NCBI GenBank assembly: GCA_965215475.1
Contig: OZ244061.1
Location: 620,001-684,000 of the forward strand
Length of the DNA: 64,000 bases
DNA from: Bin80 sp965215475
Lineage (GTDB): Bacteria > Bacteroidota > Rhodothermia > Rhodothermales > Bin80
Reading direction: 5' to 3'
In this document: positions 36,951-46,422 of the stretch, piece after piece
Layout: each line of letters opens with the position of its first letter
Position numbering within the stretch: the stretch's first letter is position 1
Made by a program: the position numbers and the translations under genes
The notes under the pieces: generated by a model
Told to the model about the DNA's origin: nothing
The model's input: the letters and a program-made list of their open reading frames with translations, nothing else
Database searches by the model: none

Positions 36951-38240
36951 ATGACCGTGCAAAACTTCATTCCTCGACAATCAGAGCAGTTTCTTGTTGA
37001 GTTAATCCCGCACTCACCTGTCGTATTGATTCATGGTCCTCGACAGTCTGGTAAGACAACCTTGGCGAAACTAATTGGCGACAGACTCGGATATTCTTAT
37101 TATACGTTTGACAACCCGAAAACCCTGATAGTAGTGCAAAACGATCCGGTGGGGTTTATGAACGCGCTCCCAAACCGCGTCATCTTGGATGAGATTCAAC
37201 TTGTACCAGAACTGTTCCGGTTACTAAAATTATCTGTAGATCGTCAACGAAGAAATGGTCAATTTATCTTGACTGGTTCAACTAATGCTCTCTATCTTTC
37301 TGAGTTGATGGATGCGCTCACGGGCCGTATGCTTATCGTTCACCTACATCCGCTGTCTCAAGTGGAGCTTGAACAAAGCAATTCGATCCCTTTCCTTGAT
37401 CGACTGTTCATGGGCGATTTTAAAATGAACCAATCCGAACCTCTGGGACATGATCTAGTGGATCGAATTGTAGCTGGAGGCTATCCTCCTGCCCTGGCGA
37501 TCCCTGTAGATAGCATACGATCTGCTTGGTATAATAGCTATATTGTCAGTTTAGTTCAAAATGATATCTCTGAGCAGATGAAGATTCATTCGCCTGAATC
37601 GCTCCCTAGTTTGCTTACTGCCGCGGCCAGTTTATCTGCACAACTATTTAACGTATCCACCATCGCATCAAAACTGCAGATGAATCGCAATACCGCTCAG
37701 CATTACTTAGCATTACTGGAGCGGCAATTCTTGATAAACATACTTCCACCTTGGTATAGTAATCGAATGAAAAGGATGACCAAAACCCCAAAAATCCATA
37801 TTGGTGATACTGGTCTTGCATGTTCTCTCTTGAATGTTGATGCAAACGATTTGTACGATGATCGCAACCTCTTGGGGCAACTTGTAGAATCGTTTGTCTT
37901 TCAAGAATTGAGACGACAAGTTAGCTCGTCAAATAAACCTTACAAGTTTTACCATTTTCGAGATCGCGACGGAGTTGAAGCAGACATTATCATTGAACTG
38001 GGGGACTCTAAATTAGCCGGCATTGAAATAAAGTCAGGAGCTTCAATCATCCATTCCGACTTCAAAGCACTACGCAAGATCAAAGCAGTTCATAAAGACA
38101 GATTCACGTTTGGCGCACTGCTCTATGACGGAGAACTTTGCGCAAGTTTTGGAAATGGAATGTTTGCCGTTCCCATCCGTATGCTCTGGGAAACCACCCA
38201 CAATCGTAAAGCAATCAAAATAAGAAAAATCTCTACCTAA
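36951..38240 (+). CDS. AAA-family ATPase with DUF4143 domain
   Basis: 429 residues. N-terminal AAA_14 domain: Walker A GPRQSGKT at 29-36, Walker B RVILDEIQ at 76-83, sensor-like FILTGSTN at about 104-111. The C-terminal DUF4143 half ends with a PD-(D/E)XK-like arrangement (VEADIIIE ... GIEIKSGAS), typical of this family. These proteins are abundant, often in accessory regions, and their role is not established. An upstream repeat array suggests autoregulation. The TAA stop (38238-38240) is also the left copy of the target duplication of the ISAzo13 element, so the insertion left the protein unchanged. Confidence 0.85.
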   Translation: MTVQNFIPRQSEQFLVELIPHSPVVLIHGPRQSGKTTLAKLIGDRLGYSYYTFDNPKTLIVVQNDPVGFMNALPNRVILDEIQLVPELFRLLKLSVDRQRRNGQFILTGSTNALYLSELMDALTGRMLIVHLHPLSQVELEQSNSIPFLDRLFMGDFKMNQSEPLGHDLVDRIVAGGYPPALAIPVDSIRSAWYNSYIVSLVQNDISEQMKIHSPESLPSLLTAAASLSAQLFNVSTIASKLQMNRNTAQHYLALLERQFLINILPPWYSNRMKRMTKTPKIHIGDTGLACSLLNVDANDLYDDRNLLGQLVESFVFQELRRQVSSSNKPYKFYHFRDRDGVEADIIIELGDSKLAGIEIKSGASIIHSDFKALRKIKAVHKDRFTFGALLYDGELCASFGNGMFAVPIRMLWETTHNRKAIKIRKIST

Positions 38241-38267
38241 GGGCTGGCGAAAAAATAACTTAGTCAT
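38241..38267. repeat. Left terminal inverted repeat of the ISAzo13 element
   Basis: Begins GGGCTGGCGAAAAAATAACT; 25 of 27 positions complement 40106-40132. Confidence 0.85.
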
Positions 38268-38276
38268 CTAATATTT

Positions 38277-39960
38277 TCAGATCGACACGCGTATTTGCGT
38301 CTTTGGCGCTGCTTTGATGGTGTAGTTCCACCGCGGCAATGTGGACCTGTATTCCAGATGGAGATCCTCCATTTCTTGTGGACTGATTTTGATTCCCTTC
38401 TCATAGATCTTTTCCACTTTCTGTGCAACGACCGTGAGTCCGCTTTTTGTCGTGGTCGTGCGTAGAGCCTTCAGGACGATCTCCATGGATCGGAGAGGAA
38501 TCCCGGCCCAGTTTTTAGAGACTTCACTGAAGAGCCGATGTTCAATCGGATTCCATTTGGAAGCTCCACTGGGGTAGTGGGCGACCTGAATCGTCAATCC
38601 AAATACATCGGCTAGTTTGTGTTGTAAGAAGTATTTCCAGGCTCGGGGGCGACATCCATTACTACCTCCACTATCGGCCAGAATACAGAGATCTTGTGCA
38701 TGTGGATATTCATACTGACCAATCTCTTTCCACCAGGACGCCACATTGTCGACGGCAAATTCAGGAGTGTCGTAGGAACTCCCCACATAGAACGCGCCCG
38801 CATTGGCACGAATATCGTAGATCGCGTAGGGAATGGCGATGCCCTCTGCGAGTGAAGGAAAATCATGATCATAGACGAGTTCAGGAGAAAAACTCCAAGC
38901 TTTTCCCGGATTGAGAAACGGCCCAAGTTTTTCTTTTTTCTTGGTATCGATACTAATCAGAGGTGCTCCGTTGGTGTCGGCCCAATCCCGGAACTCCTTG
39001 ATCAACTGGAATTGTCGATCCCGATCGGGATGGAGGTGGGTGGACAACTGCTTGTGGTTGACCCGCAACGCATACCCTTGCGATTTCAGGAGTTGGCTTA
39101 CCGTACGATCACGAATGAAGATGCCCCACGCTTCCAGAGCCATGGCAATGGAAGCGGTGGTACGCCGAACCCAACGGTGCCCATTACATGGATCTCCCGC
39201 GATATCGTAGTGGATCACTCGGTCAAGGATGACGAAGATTTCAGGTTTTTTTTTTCACAGACTTGCGTCCTCCACCGAACCTGCGAATCCGATCTTTCTC
39301 AAACTCCCCAGACAACAGTTGCTTCCGGCCTGTGCTCACCGTGCTACGTGCCATCCCCAACCGGATGGCAACTTGTTGATCCCCGCCACTTTCCGGGCGA
39401 AGGGATTCTAATCCGGCAAACAATCTCCGTTGTCGTTCATCTAAAATCGCCATGAGATCCTTTCGAGCTCTCTCATAAACGGGATCCACGATCTCGGGGA
39501 CCGTACGATTGCGGAGTTGCCGTTTTCGCCGGGATGCGTGTTTGGATACATACAGATTCTGATCATGGAGCTTCGTTTTTGCAATACGTTTCGTCTGAAT
39601 CAACCCATTCAGTGCCCCCAAAACCTCCCGTTTTACGGTCTTCCTGAGATCCTGCAAAAACAGACCTGCCTCCGATTGATGGATCAACCTTACCAAGGTT
39701 TCCTTGAGCGTTCCATTCCGAGAAAAATGAATGTCATTATACGACCAGAGCCCATTAACATCATATTCAATCAACTCCTCCAGGGTATAATAGCGACCAC
39801 GGTGAGAATAGCTGGAGTGCACCCCTGCCTCTACCAGTTTACGGCAAACCGTACGATGACTTACCGGACCCAGCACAGTATGTACCTCCGGCAGGGTCAC
39901 CACCGTTTTATGACGAATGAGGTCGGTGATGATTTGATTCGAATCGGGAGATTTAGACAT
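38277..39960 (-). CDS. ISAzo13 family transposase in two frames joined at an A10 slippage site
   Basis: The first frame (39960-39241, 239 residues) holds the N-terminal DNA-binding part and ends GGGRKSVKKKT. The second (to 38277; first ATG at 39218, 313 residues) continues with PEIFVILDRVIHYDIAGDP and the DDE domain (ISIDTKKKEKLG, ILADSGGSNGCR, NPIEHRLFS). The frames meet at ten A residues on the minus strand (39255-39246). Removing one A, or a +1 shift, gives a continuous product of about 560 residues. Both halves are otherwise clean, which favours programmed slippage or a sequencing miscall over decay. Confidence 0.85.
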
Positions 39961-40105
39961 GGGAAGGAATGTTTGTCGTAATTATATTAAATATAATAAA
40001 TATGACAAACAGAGCAAATTCACCCGTTAAACGCAATAAATGGTCGAATGAAGAAAGATTTAGGTAGCTAGATCAAGAGAAAATATTGAGAAAAAATAAA
40101 AATAT

Positions 40106-40132
40106 ATGACTGAGTTATTTTTTCGCCAACCC
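40106..40132. repeat. Right terminal inverted repeat of the ISAzo13 element
   Basis: Its complement begins GGGTTGGCGAAAAAATAACT, matching the left end at 25 of 27 positions. TAA follows directly. Confidence 0.85.
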
Positions 40133-40414
40133 TAAGATAGCTATCGCTAAAACTCTGTGAAGCCTTTTAACCAAGAATATTTCATTCTTATCAGGCTCAC
40201 TTATGTGAAAGATTTACGCTTCGGGTTACTTGCTGAGCCCCGCCAAGAATAACACAGCCCGCGTATTATTTTAATGCATGAATCCGTTATGTGATTTATG
40301 AATATGTTTGAATTTCACATGAGTGTTGAGGGTTTTTCGTGCACATAAGATTAGCGCATACCCCACGAAGTCGACGACGAATGCTTCTCGTACCAATTTT
40401 TCGTGCACATAAGA
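40133..40414. other. Intergenic region with a 27-bp direct repeat
   Basis: The repeat starts TTTTTCGTGCACATAAGA and ends TTAGCGCAT. It occurs at 40333-40359 and 40397-40423, 64 bp apart; the second copy contains the stop codon of the propeller gene. The rest is the former downstream flank of the DUF4143 gene. No coding frame is supported. Confidence 0.6.
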
Positions 40415-41779
40415 TTAGCGCATCCGTACAAGCGTTCCGGTGTTAACCTGACCATCGGTCATCAGGCGACTGAAATAAGTCCCCGCTGGCAACCTTTCTG
40501 GATTCCAAACAACGTGATGTTCTCCGGCTGACCATAAACCTGACACCGGCCGAGCAACTTCACGACCCAATGCATCATAGATCATCAGAGATACATGCTG
40601 CGCCCGTTCAAGTACAAAAGTGAGCGTGGTAGAATCATTAAACGGGTTCGGGTAGACCGATGACCTACTTACGACTTGTGGTATGCCAATCTCCTCCGCG
40701 GCGGTAGCTTGGGGAGATTTATGCAAGACTAAGTGTGCGGGAGCGATACCCACAGCGAATCGCCCAATCTCTGAAAGGTCATCCCGATTTGCAATCTGAA
40801 CAAACCCAGGTTGAGTAAATGCTCTACGAAAATCTTTATCAAACCTGCCGATATAAAACAGGCGGTCGGTCGCATCGTAGACCAAACCTCCTACTCGCTC
40901 GTCTCCTACAAAAGAAATGGACTCTTTATACGTATTTGTAGTAGCATCAAAAACCAAAACCATTGCACCATCACTATGAATAAGAAAAATCTCTTCGCTC
41001 TCAGAGCTATAATAAGAATCTTGCCCAGGACCGCTTGAGCCAATCTGGTGACTTAATTCAATGGAATTTAGAATCATACTAGTTTGTGGATTTACCACGA
41101 CGACTGCACCATTGGTTCGTTCAATTATCTGAGTGAAGTCCGAGTTATAGCGCGTGCTCCCCGTACAAAATACCCAGAGGTCCCTCTGCCGATCCACTTC
41201 AAGATGCCGGGGACCATCACACCCCAAATCGATTGTTTCAATAGCCGTATCGGTTTGGGTATCAATTACCGTAAGCGTAGAATCTCTACCATATCCGTGA
41301 TTGGCTATGAATGCACGGTCACCCACAACGGCAATATCCTCAGGCTTGTATCCCGTAGATATGGTGTCTGATGCCATCGCCGTCCGCGACCTCAGATCTA
41401 GAATCTTCACTCTACCCGATCCAAGATGTTCCGTTACATAAGCCTTATCCGTTCCAACCACGCTGATATATCGTGGTTGACCAACCTCGCGAATCTGGCC
41501 GACTCGTGTATTCGTAGACAAGTCCAGAATATCCACATTACTTGATGTATTGGATGCGATATAGCCAAAATTACCATCCAGTTCAATGCTTTGAACAATC
41601 GTTCCAAAGTCAGATAAAGCTTCTTTTGCTTGCCTAGTTGCTAGATCGTAGTATGTGATGGAACCATTACCATCAGAAAAATTTCCCTGATTGGCAATGT
41701 ACACACCATAAATTTCCTGTGCAGAAATAGGTGTGGAAATCAACAAGCTCAAAGTAAAAAACGACAACAACCTGGTCAT
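40415..41779 (-). CDS. Secreted YncE-like beta-propeller with T9SS sorting domain, BtuG-like
   Basis: 454 residues: signal peptide (1-20, ending PISAQ), a propeller domain (about 22-355) that opens with GVYIANQGNFSDGNGSITYYD, the start typical of YncE/BtuG-type surface propellers, and a T9SS type A sorting domain (about 365-454, SVYPNPFNDSTTLTFVLE ... LPAGTYFSRLMTDG). Bacteroides BtuG is a lipoprotein that captures cobalamin for BtuB; this copy has no lipobox and would be anchored through T9SS. It follows the TonB receptor by 13 bp in the same riboswitch-controlled transcript, which supports a role in vitamin B12 capture. The substrate is inferred from context. Confidence 0.82.
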   Translation of the reverse strand: MTRLLSFFTLSLLISTPISAQEIYGVYIANQGNFSDGNGSITYYDLATRQAKEALSDFGTIVQSIELDGNFGYIASNTSSNVDILDLSTNTRVGQIREVGQPRYISVVGTDKAYVTEHLGSGRVKILDLRSRTAMASDTISTGYKPEDIAVVGDRAFIANHGYGRDSTLTVIDTQTDTAIETIDLGCDGPRHLEVDRQRDLWVFCTGSTRYNSDFTQIIERTNGAVVVVNPQTSMILNSIELSHQIGSSGPGQDSYYSSESEEIFLIHSDGAMVLVFDATTNTYKESISFVGDERVGGLVYDATDRLFYIGRFDKDFRRAFTQPGFVQIANRDDLSEIGRFAVGIAPAHLVLHKSPQATAAEEIGIPQVVSRSSVYPNPFNDSTTLTFVLERAQHVSLMIYDALGREVARPVSGLWSAGEHHVVWNPERLPAGTYFSRLMTDGQVNTGTLVRMR

Positions 41780-41792
41780 TTGTTAAAAATGT

Positions 41793-43622
41793 TTAGTGAA
41801 ATGTGAACGTTAGAATCAGCCGTACCTGCCTCGGTGGCATTGGATTGGCCGGTAAATATTCGTAGCGGGTATTCAAAAGATTTTCCCCTTGGATACCCAG
41901 TGAAACAGATCCTGCATATATTTTAAGTTGCCCATCCAATAGGATAAAAGGCTCTGATTTCCTGACCGATGTGATCGCAAGTGCACCGGTGTAGTTTGCG
42001 GTAATATTGACGGCCAAGAATCTCCATTGAAGGTGGGCGTGTCCCTTAATTGCGTTCCGAGGGGTGAGGCGCAAGAATGAATCGCTCTTCTGTTCCACAC
42101 GCGTCCATACCAGCCCAACTTGCGTATTCATGTGTGTTGCCAGAACCCGTTGATACTCAACTGAGGCTTCCATGCCATAATTCATGGCTCGACGGACGTT
42201 CTGTGGTGACCAGTAACCGGCTGGTGTGGGCTGCCAGACAATTTGATCACGCATCCGAACCATAAAGGTGGTCATTTCAATCTGCAATCCACTGTATAGC
42301 CAAATCAATCCGGCATCATAAGATTCGCCCTGTTCCGGTTTTAGATCTGGATTTCCCCCAGGCAACCAGAATCGATCATTAAAGGTCGGCATTCTAAATG
42401 CCGATGCAGCCGAAGACTTTACATGGAGATTCGGACTCAGACGAATATTGATTCCAAGGCTGGGAATCACCGAAGTGATCTTATTGGGGCGAACATAATG
42501 ATCCAGGCGAAGGGCTGGATAAATGGATAATGCCCCCCAGAGGCCGATCGCTTGGGTATAGATCGCATATCGGCGCTCCATATTACCCTGTTGCAAGCTT
42601 GGGTGGTCGGCCTGACTCAATCCTCCTTCGACTCCTCCACTTACTTGCCAAGCACGGATCGGTGTCCATTTAATACTGGCATGGATTGTAGATAAAGTGG
42701 TTCGACCCGTATTGTCAATTTCGGTCCGCGGATTCATGTAACGGAGTGTTCCCCTTTGTGTAAGCCCCCCTGCCTTTAATGAACCCCATGCCCATTTCCG
42801 TCGAAAATGTGTCCAAAGACGCAGATGATCATCCCACTGGCGCTCACCCGAAGAAAGTGAGGAATTAATATTCGGTAGCCCACGCTCCGCATCATTGTAC
42901 CATATGCTCGTCCGCCATTCATCACGGGAGCGCGTCCATTTCACCGACCCGAAGATTGAACGTTTTTGTTGGTCTCCTCCAATACGGCGCGACTCCTCTG
43001 GGGGAAACAATCCACGATTCAAGTAAGGATAATCCCCTTGATACCAATCCACCTCCCCTGCTACAGCTGCTGTAAAGCCCCCCCGATGTAAGCTGCCGTA
43101 AACTGTACCATGGCGTTTCCCCCATTCTCCAGCCTGTGCATTGAGTCTAAGGAGGTTTTGGGAGGATGATGTTTGAAGGTTTACTACACCGCCGATAGCA
43201 TCCGTGCCGTATAGAGCTCCACCTGCACCAGAAGTAACCTCCACCGAACTCAAAAGTACCGTTGGTAACAGGGATAGGTCTAGTTGCCCAGCTTGTGGGC
43301 TTGCAATTCGATGGCCATCTAGCAAAACAAGAGTTTGTGAAGCCGTGCCACCGCGCTGAGACAGCGTTGATAATCCTCCTACATAATGTCGAACATACAA
43401 TGCAGAACGTTGTCGCAACAGATCCGCCACGGTCAGCGAACCAGATTTTAGAATGGCATTCTGATCAAGCACCTGCGTCCGTATGGGAGCACGCACTACC
43501 GAAATGGGCGCTCGTAGAGCGGTGACCGTAATCGGAGGAAGCGCGACCGTGCTATCAATCACTTGCACGGCGAAAACCCGAAGTGGCTGAAATGCACAAA
43601 GAAGTAGTAGGATACGCAACAT
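41793..43622 (-). CDS. BtuB-like TonB-dependent receptor, probably for cobalamin
   Basis: 609 residues from the ATG at 43622, where a signal peptide (MLRILLLLCAFQPLRVFA) begins; the open frame reaches 43775 but that part overlaps the riboswitch. A plug domain (about 30-150) contains LRQRSALYVRHYVGGLSTLSQRG and YGTDAIGGVVNLQT; the rest is a 22-strand barrel ending LILTFTFH. Length is close to that of E. coli BtuB (594 mature residues). The cobalamin riboswitch upstream and the BtuG-like propeller downstream make B12 or a related corrinoid the likely substrate. Outer membrane. Confidence 0.88.
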   Translation of the reverse strand: MLRILLLLCAFQPLRVFAVQVIDSTVALPPITVTALRAPISVVRAPIRTQVLDQNAILKSGSLTVADLLRQRSALYVRHYVGGLSTLSQRGGTASQTLVLLDGHRIASPQAGQLDLSLLPTVLLSSVEVTSGAGGALYGTDAIGGVVNLQTSSSQNLLRLNAQAGEWGKRHGTVYGSLHRGGFTAAVAGEVDWYQGDYPYLNRGLFPPEESRRIGGDQQKRSIFGSVKWTRSRDEWRTSIWYNDAERGLPNINSSLSSGERQWDDHLRLWTHFRRKWAWGSLKAGGLTQRGTLRYMNPRTEIDNTGRTTLSTIHASIKWTPIRAWQVSGGVEGGLSQADHPSLQQGNMERRYAIYTQAIGLWGALSIYPALRLDHYVRPNKITSVIPSLGINIRLSPNLHVKSSAASAFRMPTFNDRFWLPGGNPDLKPEQGESYDAGLIWLYSGLQIEMTTFMVRMRDQIVWQPTPAGYWSPQNVRRAMNYGMEASVEYQRVLATHMNTQVGLVWTRVEQKSDSFLRLTPRNAIKGHAHLQWRFLAVNITANYTGALAITSVRKSEPFILLDGQLKIYAGSVSLGIQGENLLNTRYEYLPANPMPPRQVRLILTFTFH

Positions 43623-43735
43623 ATTGGTGCCTGAACCCCAATCAAGAGATTCTGACAGCCGCGTCTGTCTAGTTATCCTAGCAGATGTCGACCACAGACC
43701 TCTATGCCCGGAGGTTGGTGGCGCGTTTTCCCCTC

Positions 43736-43968
43736 GGCAGGTTTCCTGACTCGCCGTACGCACACGGATGCACACGAAGAAGTAGTGTTCATAGCCTTCC
43801 CGTCAACATCTGACAGTGACTATGTACTCCTTTTTTCTTCTTCTATGGAAGTATCACTACTCCCGTACGGCCTACAGTTGCGGGTACAGTTCCGGCTTAC
43901 TTGCAACAAGAAGGCACCGGATTCCCCTTTACCCAGGCGACATGCCCGGACCGAAGGCGCAATGTGCC
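43736..43968 (-). promoter_or_regulatory. Cobalamin riboswitch
   Basis: On the minus strand the RNA contains the B12 box AGTCAGGAAACCTGCC near its 3' end (43751-43736), GAATCCGGTGCC and GCCGGAACTGTACCCGC in the core, and a 5' paired segment starting GGCACATTGCGCC. These are in the order and spacing of the class I cobalamin aptamer. It lies about 115 nt upstream of the receptor ATG, so binding of adenosyl- or other cobalamin should repress the receptor and propeller genes. A TATATT-containing sequence just upstream (near 43970) may be the -10 region. From there to 44267 nothing else was recognised. Confidence 0.93.
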
Positions 43969-44267
43969 GAATATACAAATAAATTTGTATTCTGTGCCAA
44001 ATGGAAAACCATTCTTTGAAAAATATTCCGTGTACGGATGCACATCACGATGATAAAGTCTCCCCCCAATCCATAAAACAGAACATCTTGAATGGGGGTA
44101 CGAATCACTGGGACCCTAAATTCCTCTTCATTACCTATTTTCTTGGCGCTTCAAGATGATACGTATAAACTCCTAGCATGCACAGATCTCAGAAAATTTA
44201 CAAATTGACCGATCTGTTTGTAGATTCGCAGCCTTGACCTTTCCCCTCCTAGCCGTTTGATGAGTTC

Positions 44268-45113
44268 ATGAATCACCGAAATGACTTGCCATTTATTGTT
44301 CGAGATCCCATTGTGCTGACGATCATCTGTATCAATGGATTTGCCATTTTCTTGGATGCATTCCCAGGAATTCATACCCGAATCGGATATGTGATCCAGT
44401 GGGTTGACTTCGGATTTCTTCTTTATTTCCTTGCAGAAATCATCATTAAAATCCGCTACTGGGGATCTTTTAAGCAGTACGCTGCAGATCCATGGAATAT
44501 CTTTGACTTTGTCATTGTTGTCCTGAGTACTCCTGCTGCATTCAGTCTTTTATTTTCCATAGGAAGCGAAAACCTATGGATCATTACCATTCTGAGACTC
44601 GCACGGATCCTACGCCTTATCCGACCGCTCCGCCTTGTTCCTGATGGGGACAAAATTTTGAGAGGAGTCATTCGAGCATTAAAAGCATCGGTTGGAATAC
44701 TGTTGATGTTGATTTTTCTGAATCTGATCCTTTCCATGGCTGCAACCCTGCTCTTTGGAGGAATTCCTGAGGCTAGAGAATTTTTTGGCAACCCCTTTTA
44801 CTCAATGTATTCCATGATCAAAATCTTTACCGTGGAGGGCTGGTATGAAATTCCAGATATCCTTGCCGAGCGAGGAGTTTCTGACGGCTATATCCTCGGT
44901 CTTCGTATCTATGTTGCCTTCTCTGTACTGGTCTGTGGTATTTTTGGACTGTCCATTGCAAATGCCGTATTTGTAGACACATTGGTCGCTGACAACTCCG
45001 ATGACTTGGAAGAGAAAGTGGACCAACTGCGTAAAGAATTGCAAGAATTTCGCACGGAGGCAACCAACTGGACCCCAAAAGAAGAGGGCGGTAAACCGAA
45101 CACGGACGGTTAA
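44268..45113 (+). CDS. Voltage-gated-type cation channel (bacterial Nav/Cav-like, one domain)
   Basis: 281 residues with six membrane segments. S4 at about 108-124 carries Arg at every third position (110, 113, 116, 119, 122: ILRLARILRLIRPLRL). The pore loop has KIFTVEGWYEIPD, with T188-V189-E190-G191-W192 at the place of the TLESW filter of NaChBac and NavAb; one Glu per subunit predicts a four-Glu ring selective for Na+ or Ca2+. A C-terminal coiled coil (about 245-265, DDLEEKVDQLRKELQEF) should hold the tetramer together, as in BacNav channels. Alone in its transcript. The ion cannot be decided from sequence. Confidence 0.87.
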   Translation: MNHRNDLPFIVRDPIVLTIICINGFAIFLDAFPGIHTRIGYVIQWVDFGFLLYFLAEIIIKIRYWGSFKQYAADPWNIFDFVIVVLSTPAAFSLLFSIGSENLWIITILRLARILRLIRPLRLVPDGDKILRGVIRALKASVGILLMLIFLNLILSMAATLLFGGIPEAREFFGNPFYSMYSMIKIFTVEGWYEIPDILAERGVSDGYILGLRIYVAFSVLVCGIFGLSIANAVFVDTLVADNSDDLEEKVDQLRKELQEFRTEATNWTPKEEGGKPNTDG

Positions 45114-45169
45114 ATGCTCACAACCTACATCTTCATCAGAAAAGATGAGATGTTTCTGCCGTCTCATAG

Positions 45170-45203
45170 AAAAAGGGATGCCTCAATCATGAAGCACCCC
45201 TTC
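45170..45203 (-). terminator. Intrinsic terminator after the tRNA genes
   Basis: On the minus strand AAGGGGTGCTTC (45202-45191) pairs with GAGGCATCCCTT (45184-45173) with two mismatches, and a TTTTT run follows (to about 45170). It starts a few bases past tRNA-Asp and so ends the tRNA-Phe/tRNA-Asp transcript. Confidence 0.75.
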
Positions 45204-45206
45204 TTG

Positions 45207-45281
45207 CGGTCCGGACGGGACTCGAACCCGCGACCTCTGGCGTGACAGGCCAGCATTCTAACCAAACTGAACTACCGGACC
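45207..45281 (-). tRNA. tRNA-Asp(GTC)
   Basis: 75 nt including the discriminator G. The 7-bp acceptor GGTCCGG/CCGGACC, D-arm GTTCAG, anticodon arm CTGGCCT-GTC-ACGCCAG and T-loop TTCGAGT are all present. CCA is not encoded. tRNA-Asp is a queuosine-modified tRNA and the target of QTMAN-type enzymes such as the product at 12110-13228. Confidence 0.95.
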
Positions 45282-45344
45282 AACAAAAATAAAACTACGA
45301 GATCTGAGTTCATTTAACCAACAGAATCCGTGATTGTTTTGGAG

Positions 45345-45417
<73 letters not shown>

Positions 45418-45477
45418 CCGCAGAGCGCGTAAACCCATTACCAAGGATTCTGGTTTCAGTTGCATACCGTGATCGCG

Positions 45478-46422
45478 ATGAATACACATTTAACCAAGGA
45501 CGCAACGAAAGCTGCAACCTATGTCCGTGAGGGGAAACTGGTTGTTTTCCCAACGGAAACGGTATACGGACTTGGAGCCAATGCCCTAGATCAAGAAGCG
45601 GTTATACAGATTTATCAGGCAAAAAAACGCCCGCCTTCCAACCCACTTATTGTGCATATCGGATCGCTTACAGATCTTCCAAGCATCGTGTCTGAGGTTA
45701 CATCAATCGCGGAGAAACTGATAGAAACGTTTTTTCCTGGACCTTTGACTCTCATTCTTCCCCGACATCCCTCTGTTCCTAAGATTGTTTCCGGTGGCTT
45801 GGATACTGTTGCAGTCCGAATGCCTGCTCTGCCGATAGCCAGAGAATTTTTAAAGTCTGCCTGTATTCCAGTGGCGGCCCCATCTGCAAACATCAGTGGT
45901 CGTCCCAGTGCCACTACATGGCAATCTGCTGCAGAAGACCTGAATCAAAGTGTTCATTGCATCCTGTGCGGCCCGCCAGCAACCGTAGGCTTGGAATCAA
46001 CCGTTGTAGATTGCACAGAAGTCCTTCCTGTCCTGCTGCGACCTGGAGCAATCAGTATTGAAACGCTGCGCACGGTCATTCCAGAATTTTCAACCAAGTC
46101 CAAGAATGTATTCAGGAGTCCCGGGATGTCCTTTCGTCACTATACCCCTCATGCAAAAATTGAACTTTTTACGCGCCCTGATGAGGTCCCCCCCGGTAAT
46201 CATACAGGATATATTGGCCTTGAAGCCCCCCCTTCAGATATGCCCTTCAAAAAATACCTGATCTCTGATCATGTAGAAGAGTACAGCCATTATCTTTTTG
46301 AGTTTTTTCGAGAATGTGACCGCGTAGGGATCACCACGATCTACTGCCAAAAGGTCCCGAAATCTGGACTTGGCCGTGCACTCATGGATCGAATCACACG
46401 CGCAGCTAAATCGACCAAGTAA
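45478..46422 (+). CDS. L-threonylcarbamoyladenylate synthase, Sua5 type
   Basis: Makes threonylcarbamoyl-AMP from threonine, bicarbonate and ATP, the first step of the universal t6A37 modification of tRNAs. 314 residues from the ATG at 45478; an in-frame TTG at 45460 is less likely. The N-terminal YrdC-like domain has VVFPTETVYGLGANA, KKRPPSNPLIVHI and VAAPSANISGRPS; the C-terminal Sua5 domain follows a linker that includes SPGMSFRHYTP. The length marks the long Sua5 form and not the short TsaC. It lies just past the divergently oriented tRNA genes. Its end overlaps the convergent PAP2 gene by 17 bp. Confidence 0.92.
   Translation: MNTHLTKDATKAATYVREGKLVVFPTETVYGLGANALDQEAVIQIYQAKKRPPSNPLIVHIGSLTDLPSIVSEVTSIAEKLIETFFPGPLTLILPRHPSVPKIVSGGLDTVAVRMPALPIAREFLKSACIPVAAPSANISGRPSATTWQSAAEDLNQSVHCILCGPPATVGLESTVVDCTEVLPVLLRPGAISIETLRTVIPEFSTKSKNVFRSPGMSFRHYTPHAKIELFTRPDEVPPGNHTGYIGLEAPPSDMPFKKYLISDHVEEYSHYLFEFFRECDRVGITTIYCQKVPKSGLGRALMDRITRAAKSTK

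Larger units (their letters stand above)
38241..40132 (-). mobile_element. ISAzo13 family insertion sequence
   Basis: 1,892 bp with 27-bp terminal inverted repeats (38241-38267 and 40106-40132) that start GGG(C/T)TGGCGAAAAAATAACT and differ at two positions. The flanking TAA (38238-38240 and 40133-40135) looks like a 3-bp target duplication. Upstream of the transposase an imperfect palindrome TTTGTC ... GACAAA (39973-40007) may be the promoter-operator region. One transposase is encoded in two frames. Confidence 0.85.

Noticed and set aside
43623..43775. Longer N-terminus for the BtuB-like receptor
   Set aside because: It would translate through the B12 box of the riboswitch; the ATG at 43622 begins a good signal peptide.
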